Below, in pieces: positions 41,442 to 50,539 of a stretch of DNA of 64,000 bases (the stretch's first letter is position 1; each line of letters opens with the position of its first letter). Below the pieces are notes generated by a model that saw nothing but the letters and a program-made list of their open reading frames with translations, ran no database searches and was not told where the DNA came from. The position numbers were made by a program, and so were the translations under genes. This stretch comes from Butyrivibrio sp. MC2021 (GTDB taxonomy: Bacteria; Bacillota; Clostridia; Lachnospirales; Lachnospiraceae): the NCBI RefSeq assembly GCF_000621605.1, contig NZ_JHXX01000005.1:167113-231112 (forward strand), written 5' to 3'.

Positions 41442-42434
41442 ATGAATCTGTACGGACGCGACTTTTTGAAACTGCTTGATTACACACCGGAGGAGATCCT
41501 TTATCTTATCGACCTGGCTGCAGAGCTTAAGGATAAGAAGAAAAAGGGTATTCTTCATGATGAGCTTAAGGGCAAGAACATTGCACTTATTTTTGAAAAG
41601 ACCAGCACCCGTACCAGATGTTCTTTCGAAGTGGCTGCCAGCGATCTTGGAATGGGTTCCACATATCTGAATCCCACAGATTCCCAGATTGGTAAAAAAG
41701 AGAGTATCGCAGATACTGTAAGGGTTCTGGCGGGAATGTTCGACGGAATCGAGTACAGGGGCTATGGCCAGGATATTGTTGAGACCATGGCAAAATACAG
41801 TAAGGTTCCCGTGTGGAACGGTCTTACCAATGAGTTCCATCCCACACAGATGCTGGCTGACCTTCTCACTATCAGGGAGCACTTCGGCAAGCTCAAAGGA
41901 ATTCACCTGGTATACATGGGTGATGCCAGATACAACACCGGCAATTCACTGATGGTTGCCTGCGCCAAGATGGGCATGCATTTCACCGCCGTTTCCAATA
42001 AGAAGTATTTCCCTTCTGAGGCTCTGATAAAAGAGTGCAAGGAGATTGCAGAGGGAACCGGCGCAGTTATAGATTTCTGCGAGGATCCCATGGAGGGGAC
42101 CAAGGGCGCGGACGTTATCTACACTGATATCTGGGTATCCATGGGCGAGCCCGATGAGGTCTGGGAGGAGCGTATCAAGGACCTTGAGCCCTATCGCGTA
42201 ACCATGGACATTATGAAGAACGCCGGCGACCAGTGCGTATTCATGCACTGCCTGCCTTCTTTCCATGATCTCAACACCGGAATCGGTAAGGAGATCAAGG
42301 AAAAATACGGACTGGATGAGATGGAGGTTACAGACGAAGTATTCGAGTCTGAGAACTCTATAGTATTTGAAGAAGCCGAAAACCGCATGCATACCATCAA
42401 GGCGGTCATGCTGGCGACACTTAAGCAGAACTAA
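41442..42434 (+). CDS. argF: Ornithine carbamoyltransferase
   Basis: ATG 41442 follows ACGGAGG. At 330 residues it is of normal length. Carbamoyl-phosphate motif [13 protein letters not shown] (near 50-62), HPTQ (near 132) and the ornithine-site HCLPSFHD (near 268; the family form is HCLPAFHD). It forms citrulline from ornithine and carbamoyl phosphate for arginine synthesis, or works in reverse in the arginine deiminase pathway; here neither an arg operon nor arcA is adjacent. It follows a promoter with an operator-like inverted repeat, so its regulation is probably independent. Confidence 0.94.
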   Translation: MNLYGRDFLKLLDYTPEEILYLIDLAAELKDKKKKGILHDELKGKNIALIFEKTSTRTRCSFEVAASDLGMGSTYLNPTDSQIGKKESIADTVRVLAGMFDGIEYRGYGQDIVETMAKYSKVPVWNGLTNEFHPTQMLADLLTIREHFGKLKGIHLVYMGDARYNTGNSLMVACAKMGMHFTAVSNKKYFPSEALIKECKEIAEGTGAVIDFCEDPMEGTKGADVIYTDIWVSMGEPDEVWEERIKDLEPYRVTMDIMKNAGDQCVFMHCLPSFHDLNTGIGKEIKEKYGLDEMEVTDEVFESENSIVFEEAENRMHTIKAVMLATLKQN

Positions 42435-42444
42435 GGACAACCAA

Positions 42445-42611
42445 GAGGCGAAATGGACCTGGGGGACGGCGAAATGGACCTGGGGGACGAGGGGCTGCGA
42501 AAATGGGCTGTGGGGACGGGGTTATGGGATCATTTTTCTTAAAAATGATCCCATAACCCCGTCCCCACAGCCCATTTTCGCAGCCCCTCGTCCCCCAGGT
42601 CCATTTCGCCT
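42445..42611. repeat. Perfect 70-bp-arm palindrome of a GGGGACG-type repeat
   Basis: Left arm 42468-42537 and right arm 42541-42610 are identical as inverse complements over all 70 bases, with the 3-nt loop CTT. The left side carries an additional direct copy of the outer 22 bases (GGCGAAATGGACCTGGGGGA, 42446-42467). Inner words include CTGTGGGGACGGGG. The related word GTCCCCCAGGTCCA recurs at 45955-46020. It lies between argF and birA with no gene inside. The pattern resembles REP/BIME elements moved by IS200-like (RAYT) transposases, but no transposase is present here. Confidence 0.85.
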
Positions 42612-42685
42612 AGCCACATTACTTCGCATTTGTGTTACAATATTCACTGGAAGCAACACTATTCAAAAGAAATCAGGGCCTACAA

Positions 42686-43492
42686 ATGCTAAGTAAAGAG
42701 CATATCACCGAGCAGCTTCAGACAAAATGGGCTGCTCGTAATATTCTGTATAAAGATATAACCGGCTCCACCAATGATGATGCAAAACTTCTTGGAGAAG
42801 AGGGAGCACCCCACGGCACCCTGGTGGTGGCGGACAGACAGGACAAGGGCCGTGGTTCCAGAGGAAGAAGCTGGGAGACCCCCAGCGGTACCAATATTGC
42901 CATGAGCCTACTTATAAGGCCCACAGCGCCTCCGGATCGCATCTCCATGCTGACCCTTATCATGGGGCTTTCCGTGGCGGAGGGCGTGGAGGAGGCCATC
43001 GGTCACAGCACGAAAACCTTCATCAAATGGCCCAACGACGTGGTTCTTGCCGAGAGAAAAATATGTGGTATACTAACAGAGCTTCACATGAACCCCGATA
43101 ACACCATAAATAACGTGGTCATCGGCGTGGGCATCAACGTCAACATGACAGATTTTCCTGAGAGTATCAGGGACATCGCCACATCACTTTTTTCCGTAAC
43201 CGGTAAAAAGGTGGACAGAAGTCTTGTGGTGGCCTGTGTCATGAAACGTTTTGAAGAAAACTATGAGCTGTACAATAAGACCTACGACCTGACTTATCTC
43301 AAGGACAGCTATGAGAAGCGCCTTATCAGTATGGGCAAAGAAGTCAGGATCCTGGATCCCAAAGGGCAGTACGAGGCGGTTTCAAAGGGAATAACCACAG
43401 ACGGAGCCCTTATAGTAACAGATACCAAGGGTATTACAAGAGAGATAAACGCCGGGGAAGTCACAGTCCGGGGACTATATACTTACGCTTGA
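42686..43492 (+). CDS. birA: Biotin-[acetyl-CoA-carboxylase] ligase (catalytic-domain type)
   Basis: 268 residues from ATG 42686. It has the biotin protein ligase core: TGSTNDDAK, GRGSRGRSWETPSGTNIAMSLLI (biotin/ATP loop GRGxxGR), KWPNDVV and KICGILTEL, then a small SH3-like C-terminal domain (RILDPKGQYEAVSKGI...ITREINAGEVTVRG). It lacks the N-terminal winged-helix repressor domain of E. coli BirA. It attaches biotin to carboxylase carrier proteins in the cytoplasm. It leads a set of co-oriented genes with coaX, an unknown gene and dusB. Confidence 0.92.
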   Translation: MLSKEHITEQLQTKWAARNILYKDITGSTNDDAKLLGEEGAPHGTLVVADRQDKGRGSRGRSWETPSGTNIAMSLLIRPTAPPDRISMLTLIMGLSVAEGVEEAIGHSTKTFIKWPNDVVLAERKICGILTELHMNPDNTINNVVIGVGINVNMTDFPESIRDIATSLFSVTGKKVDRSLVVACVMKRFEENYELYNKTYDLTYLKDSYEKRLISMGKEVRILDPKGQYEAVSKGITTDGALIVTDTKGITREINAGEVTVRGLYTYA

Positions 43493-43525
43493 AACACTGC
43501 ATTTTTTTACAAAAGGAGAAATGAC

Positions 43526-44341
43526 ATGATTCTGGTCGTTGATGTAGGAAATACCAATATAACCTTCGGAGTGTATGACAAGGAGACACTGGTCTGCTCT
43601 TTCCGCATGATGTCGCAGACCGCCCACACCTCCGACGAATACGGAGTTCACCTTCTTGCCATGCTGGGCATGAACAAGATCGACAAGGAAAAAATTGAAG
43701 GTGTCATGATCGCCAGCGTTGTGCCGCAGCTGATGCACGCTCTTGTCAATGCAATCCTGAAATTCATCGGCAAGAAGCCCTATATCGTGGGCCCCGGCAT
43801 CAAGACCGGCATCAAGATCGTCACCGACAACCCCAGGGAGATCGGCCCCGACCTTATTGTTGACGCCGTTGCAGGGTACGAGCTCTATGGCGGCCCGGTG
43901 CTGGTGGTGGACTATGGCACCGCTACCACTTACATAGCAGTTAATGAAAAGGGCGAGTTTTTTACCGGAGTGGTATCTCCCGGAATCAGGATCTCTGCCA
44001 AGGCCCTGTGGGAGCAGACAGCCAAGCTTCCTGAGATCGAGATCAAGAAGCCCGCATCCATACTGGCAAAAGAGACCATTTCCAGCATGCAGGCCGGACT
44101 TATCTACGGTCAGATCGGCCAGAGCAAGTACATTATCAACGAGATGAAGAGAGAATCAGGCCTTACCAATATGAAGGTTGTGGCCACAGGAGGCCTCGGA
44201 AGGCTCATCGCCGAGTCCACGGAGGAGATCGATGTCTACGATCCCACATTGACTCTCCACGGACTGCAGATTCTCTATGAGAAGAACAGAAGGACCAAGC
44301 CTCAGCTCAAGGACCTTGAGAACACTGAGGATCCGGAGTGA
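43526..44341 (+). CDS. coaX: Type III pantothenate kinase
   Basis: 271 residues. The ASKHA-fold motifs are VDVGNTNITFGVYD (phosphate 1), GPDLIVDAVAGYELYGGPVLVVDYGTATTY (substrate and phosphate 2 region) and VVATGGLGRLIAE near the C-terminus. The enzyme phosphorylates pantothenate in the first step of coenzyme A synthesis; type III enzymes need a monovalent cation and are not feedback-inhibited by CoA. AAAGGAG is 7 bp before ATG 43526. It lies 33 bp after birA, so two cofactor genes for acyl metabolism are together. Confidence 0.95.
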   Translation: MILVVDVGNTNITFGVYDKETLVCSFRMMSQTAHTSDEYGVHLLAMLGMNKIDKEKIEGVMIASVVPQLMHALVNAILKFIGKKPYIVGPGIKTGIKIVTDNPREIGPDLIVDAVAGYELYGGPVLVVDYGTATTYIAVNEKGEFFTGVVSPGIRISAKALWEQTAKLPEIEIKKPASILAKETISSMQAGLIYGQIGQSKYIINEMKRESGLTNMKVVATGGLGRLIAESTEEIDVYDPTLTLHGLQILYEKNRRTKPQLKDLENTEDPE

Positions 44342-44388
44342 TATTCGGAAGGTTTTGACAGATATAATAACAGAATGAGGATTTATTC

Positions 44389-44868
44389 ATGAACGCTAAG
44401 GATTTTGAGAACGAGTTTAAAAAAGAATTCGAGGAAAAAGAGATAAAGGAAGGCGGCGAGGAGCTTTTCATCGATGAGATGCAAAAGACCAACAAGGGCC
44501 GCGTTTTTGAGGAGACTGCGGGAGGCAGGATCGTGCTTTGCGGAGCCAATGCCTATGAGCAGAAGTATTATTTTAACCCTGTATTTAAGCAGATTCCCGA
44601 GAGCATCAAGAAGGAGCTGAACATCATCAGCGTTCTTTTTACCCAGGAAGCAGGCGGAATCTTTACCATCGTCTTTGAAGAGGACGGAACCATCAGTATC
44701 GAGACCAATGCTGACGAGGAGGATATCACCTACGACGAGATCACAGCGGGCCTCCTTGTTGGAGAAGTCAGAAGAAAGAGACAGGATCTTTTCGAGGCCC
44801 TGGGACTGTACTACAGGATATATGTGCTTCATGAGAACCCGGCGGATATCTTAGATGATGAAAGCTAA
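44389..44868 (+). CDS. Unrecognised 159-residue cytoplasmic protein
   Basis: The N-terminal 25 residues are highly charged and helical (FENEFKKEFEEKEIKEGGEE). The rest is an alpha/beta domain with AGGRIVLCGANAYEQKYYFNPVFKQIPESIKKEL and a repeated acidic pattern near the end. There is no signal, membrane segment or metal motif. Position between coaX and dusB on the same strand, with host-like codon use, supports a real gene. A lineage-restricted DUF family of Lachnospiraceae is likely, but I cannot name it with confidence. Confidence 0.75.
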   Translation: MNAKDFENEFKKEFEEKEIKEGGEELFIDEMQKTNKGRVFEETAGGRIVLCGANAYEQKYYFNPVFKQIPESIKKELNIISVLFTQEAGGIFTIVFEEDGTISIETNADEEDITYDEITAGLLVGEVRRKRQDLFEALGLYYRIYVLHENPADILDDES

Positions 44869-44960
44869 TCACCTGGGGAGGTATTTTCGAGCCTGGTGTA
44901 CCAGCTTGTTCTGGCGAGCAAAGCGAGAGCAGAACTTCCATATGAAAGAAAGATAGAACT

Positions 44961-45938
44961 ATGAGTGGATACGGCAAGCTGCAGATTGGCAGCGTAACCC
45001 TTGAAAATAATATAATCCTTGGACCAATGGCAGGCGTATCCGACCTGCCCTTTCGTCTTTTATGCAGCGAAATGGGAGCAGGTCTGGTGTGCATGGAGAT
45101 GGTCAGCGCCAAGGCCATAATCTACAAGAACAGAAACACCAACATGCTTCTGGAAATCCATCCTGAGGAAAAGCCTGTTTCACTGCAGCTTTTCGGCTCG
45201 GAGCCTGCAATCATGCAGGAAGCTGTGGAGATGATCAAGGACAGGCCCTACGACATTCTCGATGTGAATATGGGATGTCCCGTTCCCAAGGTTGTGGGAA
45301 ACGGAGAGGGCTCAGCCCTTATGAAAAAGCCTGAGCTCATTGAAGAGATCGTGGCGGCTCTGGTGAAGGTTTCCGACAGACCTGTCACAGTCAAGATAAG
45401 AAAAGGCTTTAACGAGGATATGGTAAATGCTGTGGAATGTGCCCTTGCAGCTCAGCAGGGCGGGGCAGCAGCTGTGGCGGTCCACGGAAGGACCAGAGAG
45501 CAGTACTACTACGGACAGGCCGACTGGAGCATCATTCGTGATGTTAAAGAGGCCCTTAAGATTCCTGTTATCGGAAACGGAGATGTGGTGGACGGTGAGA
45601 GTGCCCAGAGGATGTTTGAGGAGACCGGCTGCGACGGTGTTATGGTGGCAAGAGCCGCCCAGGGCAATCCCTTCCTTTTCAGGGAGATAAAAAGCTTTTT
45701 TGAAACGGGGAAAGCCTGTGAGCGCCCTTCCAATCAGGAAATTTACGATACTGTCATAAGACATGCGGATCTTCAGCTACAGTACAAGGGTGAATATATC
45801 GGAATCCGGGAGATGCGTAAGCACGTATCCTGGTACACCACAGGCATGACAGGAAGTGCCAAGTTCAGAAATGAAATCAATCAGATGACGGATATGGAGT
45901 CACTGAAGGAAGCCTGCAGGAAAGTAATGCTGCAGTGA
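44961..45938 (+). CDS. dusB: tRNA-dihydrouridine synthase
   Basis: 325 residues. FMN-barrel motifs GPMAGVSDLPFRLL, DVNMGCPVPKVVGNGEGSALM with the catalytic Cys, VAVHGRTREQYYYGQADW, IGNGDV and GVMVARAAQGNPFLF. The C-terminal tRNA-binding helices include EMRKHVSWYTTGMTGSAKFR. It reduces uridine to dihydrouridine in tRNA D-loops with NADPH. It ends the birA-coaX cluster. Downstream lies a repeat array in the convergent gap. Confidence 0.95.
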   Translation: MSGYGKLQIGSVTLENNIILGPMAGVSDLPFRLLCSEMGAGLVCMEMVSAKAIIYKNRNTNMLLEIHPEEKPVSLQLFGSEPAIMQEAVEMIKDRPYDILDVNMGCPVPKVVGNGEGSALMKKPELIEEIVAALVKVSDRPVTVKIRKGFNEDMVNAVECALAAQQGGAAAVAVHGRTREQYYYGQADWSIIRDVKEALKIPVIGNGDVVDGESAQRMFEETGCDGVMVARAAQGNPFLFREIKSFFETGKACERPSNQEIYDTVIRHADLQLQYKGEYIGIREMRKHVSWYTTGMTGSAKFRNEINQMTDMESLKEACRKVMLQ

Positions 45939-45947
45939 ATGGCCCTA

Positions 45948-46021
45948 TAACCCCGTCCCCCAGGTCCACTTTCCGCCCCGTCCCCCAGGTCCACTTTCCA
46001 ACCACAGCCCCCAGGTCCATT
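45948..46021. repeat. Tandem array related to the GGGGACG palindrome
   Basis: Two direct copies of a unit containing CCCCGTCCCCCAGGTCCACT plus a diverged third (CACAGCCCCCAGGTCCATTT). The same words make up the outer and inner parts of the palindrome at 42445-42611. The array occupies the gap between convergent dusB and a lipoprotein gene and is not palindromic itself. Confidence 0.75.
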
Positions 46022-46029
46022 TCTTTTTT

Positions 46030-47715
46030 TTATCTCGTCATCGTAAATTCATACGCCGTATTGTACGTCGCCACATAAAGCGTATCATCCACAATCTCAA
46101 ACACGTAAGGCGCAGATCTTACGGGAATCTGCTGAACCATTTTGCCTGTATATCTGTCAAGAAGGTAGATGTAATCTGGTTCTGCCGTGAAGCCGTAGCC
46201 GCAGATAATGGTGTCATCCACAACCTTGAAGTTGTAGCCGTTGGCCCTGAGGGGCTCACTTCTAAAGATAACCTCATTGGTGTTCAGATTGATGGCGACG
46301 ATGTAAGCATTGTCAGGCCCTTCCGAAGCATATCCCCAGTGGCTTATTTCTACATAGAGGATGTCATCCACAACTTTTGCATAGCGGATGAATTCTGTCT
46401 GATCTGAGGAGCGGTTTTCTTTTTCATCATAGCCGTTGCAGACCTTTGCCAGGTTATAGTCGATAATGGTCTCGCCGCTTTCCACAGAAGATATCACCAG
46501 TGAGTTGTACATATAGCCGTCCATATAGGGATTGTAGGCTTCATAGTGGTAGGTCTCGTCATCATAAGGAAATTCCGGCATTGCAAAGCCATGGTTCGCT
46601 GCCCAGACTTCAGTATCCAGCCAGTCGGAGCGCTCCTCCTTGGTCTGGGTGAGAGTAAGGTAGTGGCTCTTTGTATCTCTTTTGTAGGAATCATTGAAGT
46701 AGTAGGCCCAGGTGGGATTGGCTACCTCGATGGCGCCTTCATGTCCGGCCTCCCCATCAAATTCCTCGGTATTATAGGCACTCTTGGCTTCCACCTCTGT
46801 GGTGTCGCCATCTACTCTTTCGATGCGGCTCTCCAGGTCAGCGGGAGCGGTCATTCTGAAGGACTCTGTCACAAGCTCGGGATATTCTTCATAGGAGAAG
46901 TCCACCTCAATGGTGCCTGCGGCGTAGCTTGCTACTTCGTAAGGGGAAAAGATAATGTGAAGACCCTTGTCATCCACGGTAAAGGTGTAGGTGTCATTAT
47001 CCAGTTTGTCTGCAAAAACATCCCCGTCTTCATAATAGAAGCTGTCGATCTCCTCCAGGAGCTCGGGACTTTCTTTTTCCATCCTGGTTCTGATAATAGC
47101 GGGGAAATCACTGGGACTTGCCAGTACATCCCTCAGGTTGTAGGTCATTCCTGTGACAGGATCTATGTTGTAGCTGTAGGTGGAATGATTGGGATGCGCC
47201 CCTCCGCCGTAGCTCTCGTCGTTTGACAGAATTGTGAAGAGTCTGTCGTCAAATCTTACGATCTCAATACTTTGGTCGTTGTAAAAAGTAATGTCAAAGG
47301 AATATTCCTCATCATACCAGTAGGCGAAATCCCCAACGGTATCTCTGACAGAGCTCTCCCAGTTGTCAGTTATGATGTTCACTATCTCTGCCAGCTTGGG
47401 ATACTTTTTTTCCAGCTCCCTTGAAAAGGTGATATCGGTGTAATGACCGGTGCATCTTTCAACGTCGTCTTTCTTGGAACTGTAATAGTAGGTGGTCAGA
47501 ATTATGTCTTTTTCCAAAGGAGCGGTGTCCTCGGAGGCAGGTGCTACGCTGGCTTCGGCGGAGCCTGCTGTATCTGAAGTGGCTGCCGAGGCGCTGTTTT
47601 CCTGAGGCTCAGGAGTGTTGTTGCTCCCTGCAAAGGGGCTGCCGCATCCAACCAGGGAAGCGGTCATAAGTAAAACAGAGGTGTAAGATAATAGCTTTTT
47701 TACCATAGTTGTCAT
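46030..47715 (-). CDS. Lipoprotein with DUF3298/RsiV-like domain and C-terminal propeller-like region
   Basis: Two starts are possible: ATG 47715, or ATG 47706, which has better spacing from AAGGA. Either gives a lipoprotein signal with lipobox SLVGC. A Ser/Ala/Glu linker leads to a domain with YGGGAHPNHSTYSYNIDPVTGMTYNLRDVL, the hallmark of DUF3298 (RsiV-like) domains. The last ~150 residues have repeated strands such as VVDDILYVEI, VVDDTIICGYG and IVDDTLYVAT, suggesting beta-propeller blades. It should be anchored to the outer membrane face. RsiV family members bind lysozyme, but that role is only possible here, since no sigma-V gene is nearby. Confidence 0.8.
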   Translation of the reverse strand: MTTMVKKLLSYTSVLLMTASLVGCGSPFAGSNNTPEPQENSASAATSDTAGSAEASVAPASEDTAPLEKDIILTTYYYSSKKDDVERCTGHYTDITFSRELEKKYPKLAEIVNIITDNWESSVRDTVGDFAYWYDEEYSFDITFYNDQSIEIVRFDDRLFTILSNDESYGGGAHPNHSTYSYNIDPVTGMTYNLRDVLASPSDFPAIIRTRMEKESPELLEEIDSFYYEDGDVFADKLDNDTYTFTVDDKGLHIIFSPYEVASYAAGTIEVDFSYEEYPELVTESFRMTAPADLESRIERVDGDTTEVEAKSAYNTEEFDGEAGHEGAIEVANPTWAYYFNDSYKRDTKSHYLTLTQTKEERSDWLDTEVWAANHGFAMPEFPYDDETYHYEAYNPYMDGYMYNSLVISSVESGETIIDYNLAKVCNGYDEKENRSSDQTEFIRYAKVVDDILYVEISHWGYASEGPDNAYIVAINLNTNEVIFRSEPLRANGYNFKVVDDTIICGYGFTAEPDYIYLLDRYTGKMVQQIPVRSAPYVFEIVDDTLYVATYNTAYEFTMTR

Positions 47716-47858
47716 ATCCTTTTTCTTCTTAATAAAAGTTTTATACTCACCTTTTTATTGTGGAACTAAATCGGAGAAATGTAAAGAAATAGCGCCATAT
47801 CGCAATTGCGTACACTCTTATATGCCGCATAATCAGAGTAATGCTGAATTTTAGGTGA

Positions 47859-47887
47859 TTGACAGATATTTTTATAAACATTATAAT
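47859..47887 (+). promoter_or_regulatory. Consensus promoter of greA
   Basis: TTGACA (47859-47864), a 17-bp spacer and TATAAT (47882-47887), an exact sigma-A consensus 80 bp before ATG 47967. Confidence 0.88.
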
Positions 47888-47966
47888 ACCAAAGTTGAAA
47901 TAGATTTCTAAGAAATATCAATATATATGCATGTATTCAAATCTCAGATGAAGGGTAGGAATAAAG

Positions 47967-48452
47967 ATGGAAGAGAAGAAGAACATTTTAACTTATGAAG
48001 GTCTTAAGAAATACGAAGACGAACTCCATGAGCTTAAGGTAGTTAAGAGAAAAGAAGTTGCTGAGAAGATCAAGGAAGCAAGAGAGCAGGGCGACCTTTC
48101 TGAGAACGCTGAGTACGATGCAGCTAAAGATGAGCAGCGCGACATCGAGGCAAGAATCGAGGCTCTCGAGAAGATCCTTAAGAACGCAGAAGTAGTAGTA
48201 GAAGAGGACGTAGACCTCAACAAAATCAGCATCGGCTGCAAGGTTAAGATCAAGGACCTTGAGTTTGACGAGGAGCTTGAATACAAGATCGTAGGTTCAT
48301 CAGAGGCTAACAGCCTTAAGGGTAAGATCTCAAACGAGTCACCTGTGGGAAGAGCACTTATCGGCGCCAAGAAGGGACAGACCGTTTCAGTTGAGACACA
48401 GGCCGGCGTTCTTAAGTACAAGGTACTTGAGATCACAAGATCAGAGGCTTGA
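47967..48452 (+). CDS. greA: Transcription elongation factor GreA
   Basis: 161 residues, standard for GreA. The N-terminal coiled coil (about 8-75) includes the acidic tip [19 protein letters not shown] that reaches the RNA polymerase active site. The C-terminal FKBP-like domain has [15 protein letters not shown] and [20 protein letters not shown]. It rescues backtracked RNA polymerase by stimulating transcript cleavage. It is driven by a consensus promoter and followed by a terminator-like hairpin and lysS. Confidence 0.97.
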   Translation: MEEKKNILTYEGLKKYEDELHELKVVKRKEVAEKIKEAREQGDLSENAEYDAAKDEQRDIEARIEALEKILKNAEVVVEEDVDLNKISIGCKVKIKDLEFDEELEYKIVGSSEANSLKGKISNESPVGRALIGAKKGQTVSVETQAGVLKYKVLEITRSEA

Positions 48453-48471
48453 TTTATAACATGAAACAAGG

Positions 48472-48503
48472 GCCAGCGATTTACATATTTCGCTGGCTTT
48501 ATT
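48472..48503 (+). terminator. Terminator between greA and lysS
   Basis: GCCAGCGA pairs with TCGCTGGC around TTACATATT, with TTTATTTA after it. The short T tract suggests partial readthrough into lysS. Confidence 0.65.
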
Positions 48504-48537
48504 TACTTAATCAGTAGAAAAAAAGAGGAGAAAAACA

Positions 48538-50106
48538 GTGGCAGAGAATAATCAGCAGAACAATCAGCAGAATGCACCCGCAGAAGACGTTGGACGCCTT
48601 CGTCAGGTTCGTAGAGACAAGCTTGCCGAGCTTCAGGCTCAGGGAAGAGATCCTTTCCAGATCGTAAAATATGATCAGACACATCACACACAGCAGGTCA
48701 GAGACAACTTTGATGCTCTTGAGTTTGTAGTACCTGTAGACGAGGAGGGCAAGGCACTTCCCGTTGCTCTTTCAGATGTTCCCGCAGAGAAGGTTATTTC
48801 TCTTGCAGGCCGTATGATGTCCAAGCGTGTTATGGGTAAGGCTTCTTTCGCAGGTCTTCAGGACAGAGACGGACGCCTTCAGCTCTATGTTTCAAGAAAT
48901 GACCTTGGAGACGAGGCATACGCTGATTTCAAGAAGATGGATATCGGTGATATCATCGGTGTTAAGGGCTTTGCTTTCAGAACCAAGACCGGTGAGATCT
49001 CAGTTCATGTAAAAGAGCTGGTTCTTTTATCCAAGTCTCTTATGCCACTTCCTGAGAAGTTCCACGGACTTACAGATACAGAGATCCGTTACAGACAGCG
49101 ATACGTTGACCTTGTTATGAACCCTGACGTAATGGAGACCTTCAAGAAGAGATCCGCCATCATCCGCGAGATCCGTAACTTCCTTGCAGGCAGAGATTTC
49201 ATCGAGGTTGAGACTCCTATGCTTGTTGAGAATGCGGGCGGAGCTGCTGCAAGACCTTTCTTCACACATTACAACGCTCTTGATGAGGAGAGAAAGCTTC
49301 GTATTTCTCTTGAGCTTTACCTCAAGAGACTTATCGTTGGCGGCATGGAGCGTGTATTCGAGATCGGCCGTGTATTCAGAAATGAGGGTACAGACACAAG
49401 ACACAACCCTGAGTTCACACTTATGGAGCTGTACCAGGCATATACAGATTATGAGGGAATGATGGAGCTTACAGAGTCCATGTTCCGTTACCTTGCCGAG
49501 AAGGTTTGCGGCACAACCCAGATTCCTTACGGCGACAATATCATCGACCTTGGCAAGCCTTTCGAGCGCCTTACCATGAACGATGCGATCAAGAAGTATG
49601 CAGGTATCGACTTCGATACCGTTAAGACAGACGAAGAGGCCAAGGCCCTTGCAAAAGAGAAGGGCATCGAGTTCGAGGATCGTCACACCAAGGGCGACAT
49701 CATCAACCTCTTCTTCGAGGAGTTCTGCGAGAAGAACCTGATCCAGCCTACATTCATCATGGATCATCCTCTTGCAATTTCACCTCTTACCAAGAAGAAG
49801 CCTTCAGATCCTGAGAAGGTTGAGCGTTTCGAGCTCTTCATCAACACCTGGGAGATGTGCAACGCATACTCAGAGCTTAACGATCCGATCGACCAGCGTG
49901 AGCGTTTCGCAGCACAGGATGCCAACGCAGCAGCCGGTGACGAAGAGGCTGAGCACACAGACGAAGACTTCCTCAACGCCCTCGAGATCGGTATGCCACC
50001 TACAGGCGGTATCGGCTATGGTATCGACAGACTTACAATGCTCCTTACAAACAGTGCGGGAATTAGAGATGTACTGCTGTTCCCGACACTTAAGAGCATT
50101 CAGTAA
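48538..50106 (+). CDS. lysS: Lysyl-tRNA synthetase (class II)
   Basis: A GTG start at 48538 is supported by AGAGGAG 7 bp upstream. 522 residues. It has an N-terminal OB-fold anticodon-binding domain (VISLAGRMMSKRVMGKASFAGLQDRDG) and class II motifs: motif 1 around RSAIIREIRNFLAGRDFIEVETPML, motif 2 FRNEGTDTRHNPEFTLMELY and motif 3 GGIGYGIDRLTMLL. It charges tRNA-Lys in the cytoplasm. The mobile element begins a few tens of bases after its stop. Confidence 0.97.
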   Translation: MAENNQQNNQQNAPAEDVGRLRQVRRDKLAELQAQGRDPFQIVKYDQTHHTQQVRDNFDALEFVVPVDEEGKALPVALSDVPAEKVISLAGRMMSKRVMGKASFAGLQDRDGRLQLYVSRNDLGDEAYADFKKMDIGDIIGVKGFAFRTKTGEISVHVKELVLLSKSLMPLPEKFHGLTDTEIRYRQRYVDLVMNPDVMETFKKRSAIIREIRNFLAGRDFIEVETPMLVENAGGAAARPFFTHYNALDEERKLRISLELYLKRLIVGGMERVFEIGRVFRNEGTDTRHNPEFTLMELYQAYTDYEGMMELTESMFRYLAEKVCGTTQIPYGDNIIDLGKPFERLTMNDAIKKYAGIDFDTVKTDEEAKALAKEKGIEFEDRHTKGDIINLFFEEFCEKNLIQPTFIMDHPLAISPLTKKKPSDPEKVERFELFINTWEMCNAYSELNDPIDQRERFAAQDANAAAGDEEAEHTDEDFLNALEIGMPPTGGIGYGIDRLTMLLTNSAGIRDVLLFPTLKSIQ

Positions 50107-50123
50107 GAAAACAGCGTAAAATA

Positions 50124-50171
50124 AGGTGTTAAGAGGTGTTGAATAATCAAAAACACACCCAGTTTACACCC
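50124..50171. repeat. Left-end integrase arm-type repeats
   Basis: Two GGTGTT words 10 bp apart (50125-50140) face ACACCC words at 50155 and 50166 that are 11 bp apart. The 17-bp word 50155-50171 recurs at the right end (58649-58665). Confidence 0.65.
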
Positions 50172-50201
50172 AAATAGTGCAAAGTGACAGAAAGTTGACT
50201 T

Positions 50202-50232
50202 AAAGACCAGTGGAATCCCCACTGGTCTTTTA
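50202..50232 (+). terminator. Rho-independent terminator near the left end of the element
   Basis: AAAGACCAGTGG pairs with CCACTGGTCTTT around a short AATCC loop, followed by TAT. It would stop readthrough from lysS into the element. Confidence 0.85.
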
Positions 50233-50245
50233 TGTTGCATCGGTT

Positions 50246-50277
50246 GTTGCTTATAGTCCGTTGTCTTATATACAACA
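50246..50277 (+). promoter_or_regulatory. Candidate C-box operator of the restriction-modification controller
   Basis: The word GCTTATAGTCCG followed by TTGTCTTATATAC and bounded by GTTG/CAAC closely matches controller-protein operators of type II R-M systems (half-site pattern GACTTATAGTC, repeated with CCGT between). It is 31-62 bp upstream of the controller gene start. Confidence 0.75.
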
Positions 50278-50307
50278 AGAAATTAATCTATGACTGGAGG
50301 TAGAGGA

Positions 50308-50523
50308 ATGATACAGAAGAGCTTCGGATATGCATGTAAGAAAATAAGAGAAGGCAAAGGATTAAGTCAGGAGAAGTTCGCTTTGCTTATTGAAATGGAT
50401 CGAACTTATTATGCATCTGTTGAATCCGGTAAACGTAATATTTCCATTCAGAATATTAAAAAAATCGCTGACGGTTTTGGGATCAGTATTTCTGAATTAT
50501 TTGAAACTGTTGAAAAAGGATAA
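50308..50523 (+). CDS. XRE-family R-M controller (C) protein
   Basis: ATG 50308 is chosen for GGAGG 8 bp upstream; an in-frame ATG at 50290 precedes the ribosome site. The 71-residue protein is a single XRE helix-turn-helix: CKKIREGKGLSQEKFALLIEMDRTYYASVESGKRNISIQNIKKIADGFGISISELF. Size, fold and position (just before the nuclease gene, just after a C-box) are those of C proteins, which first activate and then limit expression of themselves and the endonuclease so that the methylase acts first in a new host. Confidence 0.85.
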   Translation: MIQKSFGYACKKIREGKGLSQEKFALLIEMDRTYYASVESGKRNISIQNIKKIADGFGISISELFETVEKG

Positions 50524-50539
50524 TGGATAAGGAGATAAA

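Noticed and set aside
44869..44960. Possible small RNA or tRNA in the gap before dusB
   Set aside because: Short local pairings only; no cloverleaf, no T-loop sequence and no terminator.
46546..47226. Forward-strand frame of 226 codons inside the DUF3298-like lipoprotein gene
   Set aside because: The reverse frame has a lipoprotein signal and domain; this one is a shadow.
50155..50171. 17-bp direct repeat as the exact att core
   Set aside because: The same ACACCC word repeats with 11-bp period at each end, so it fits integrase arm sites better than a crossover core.
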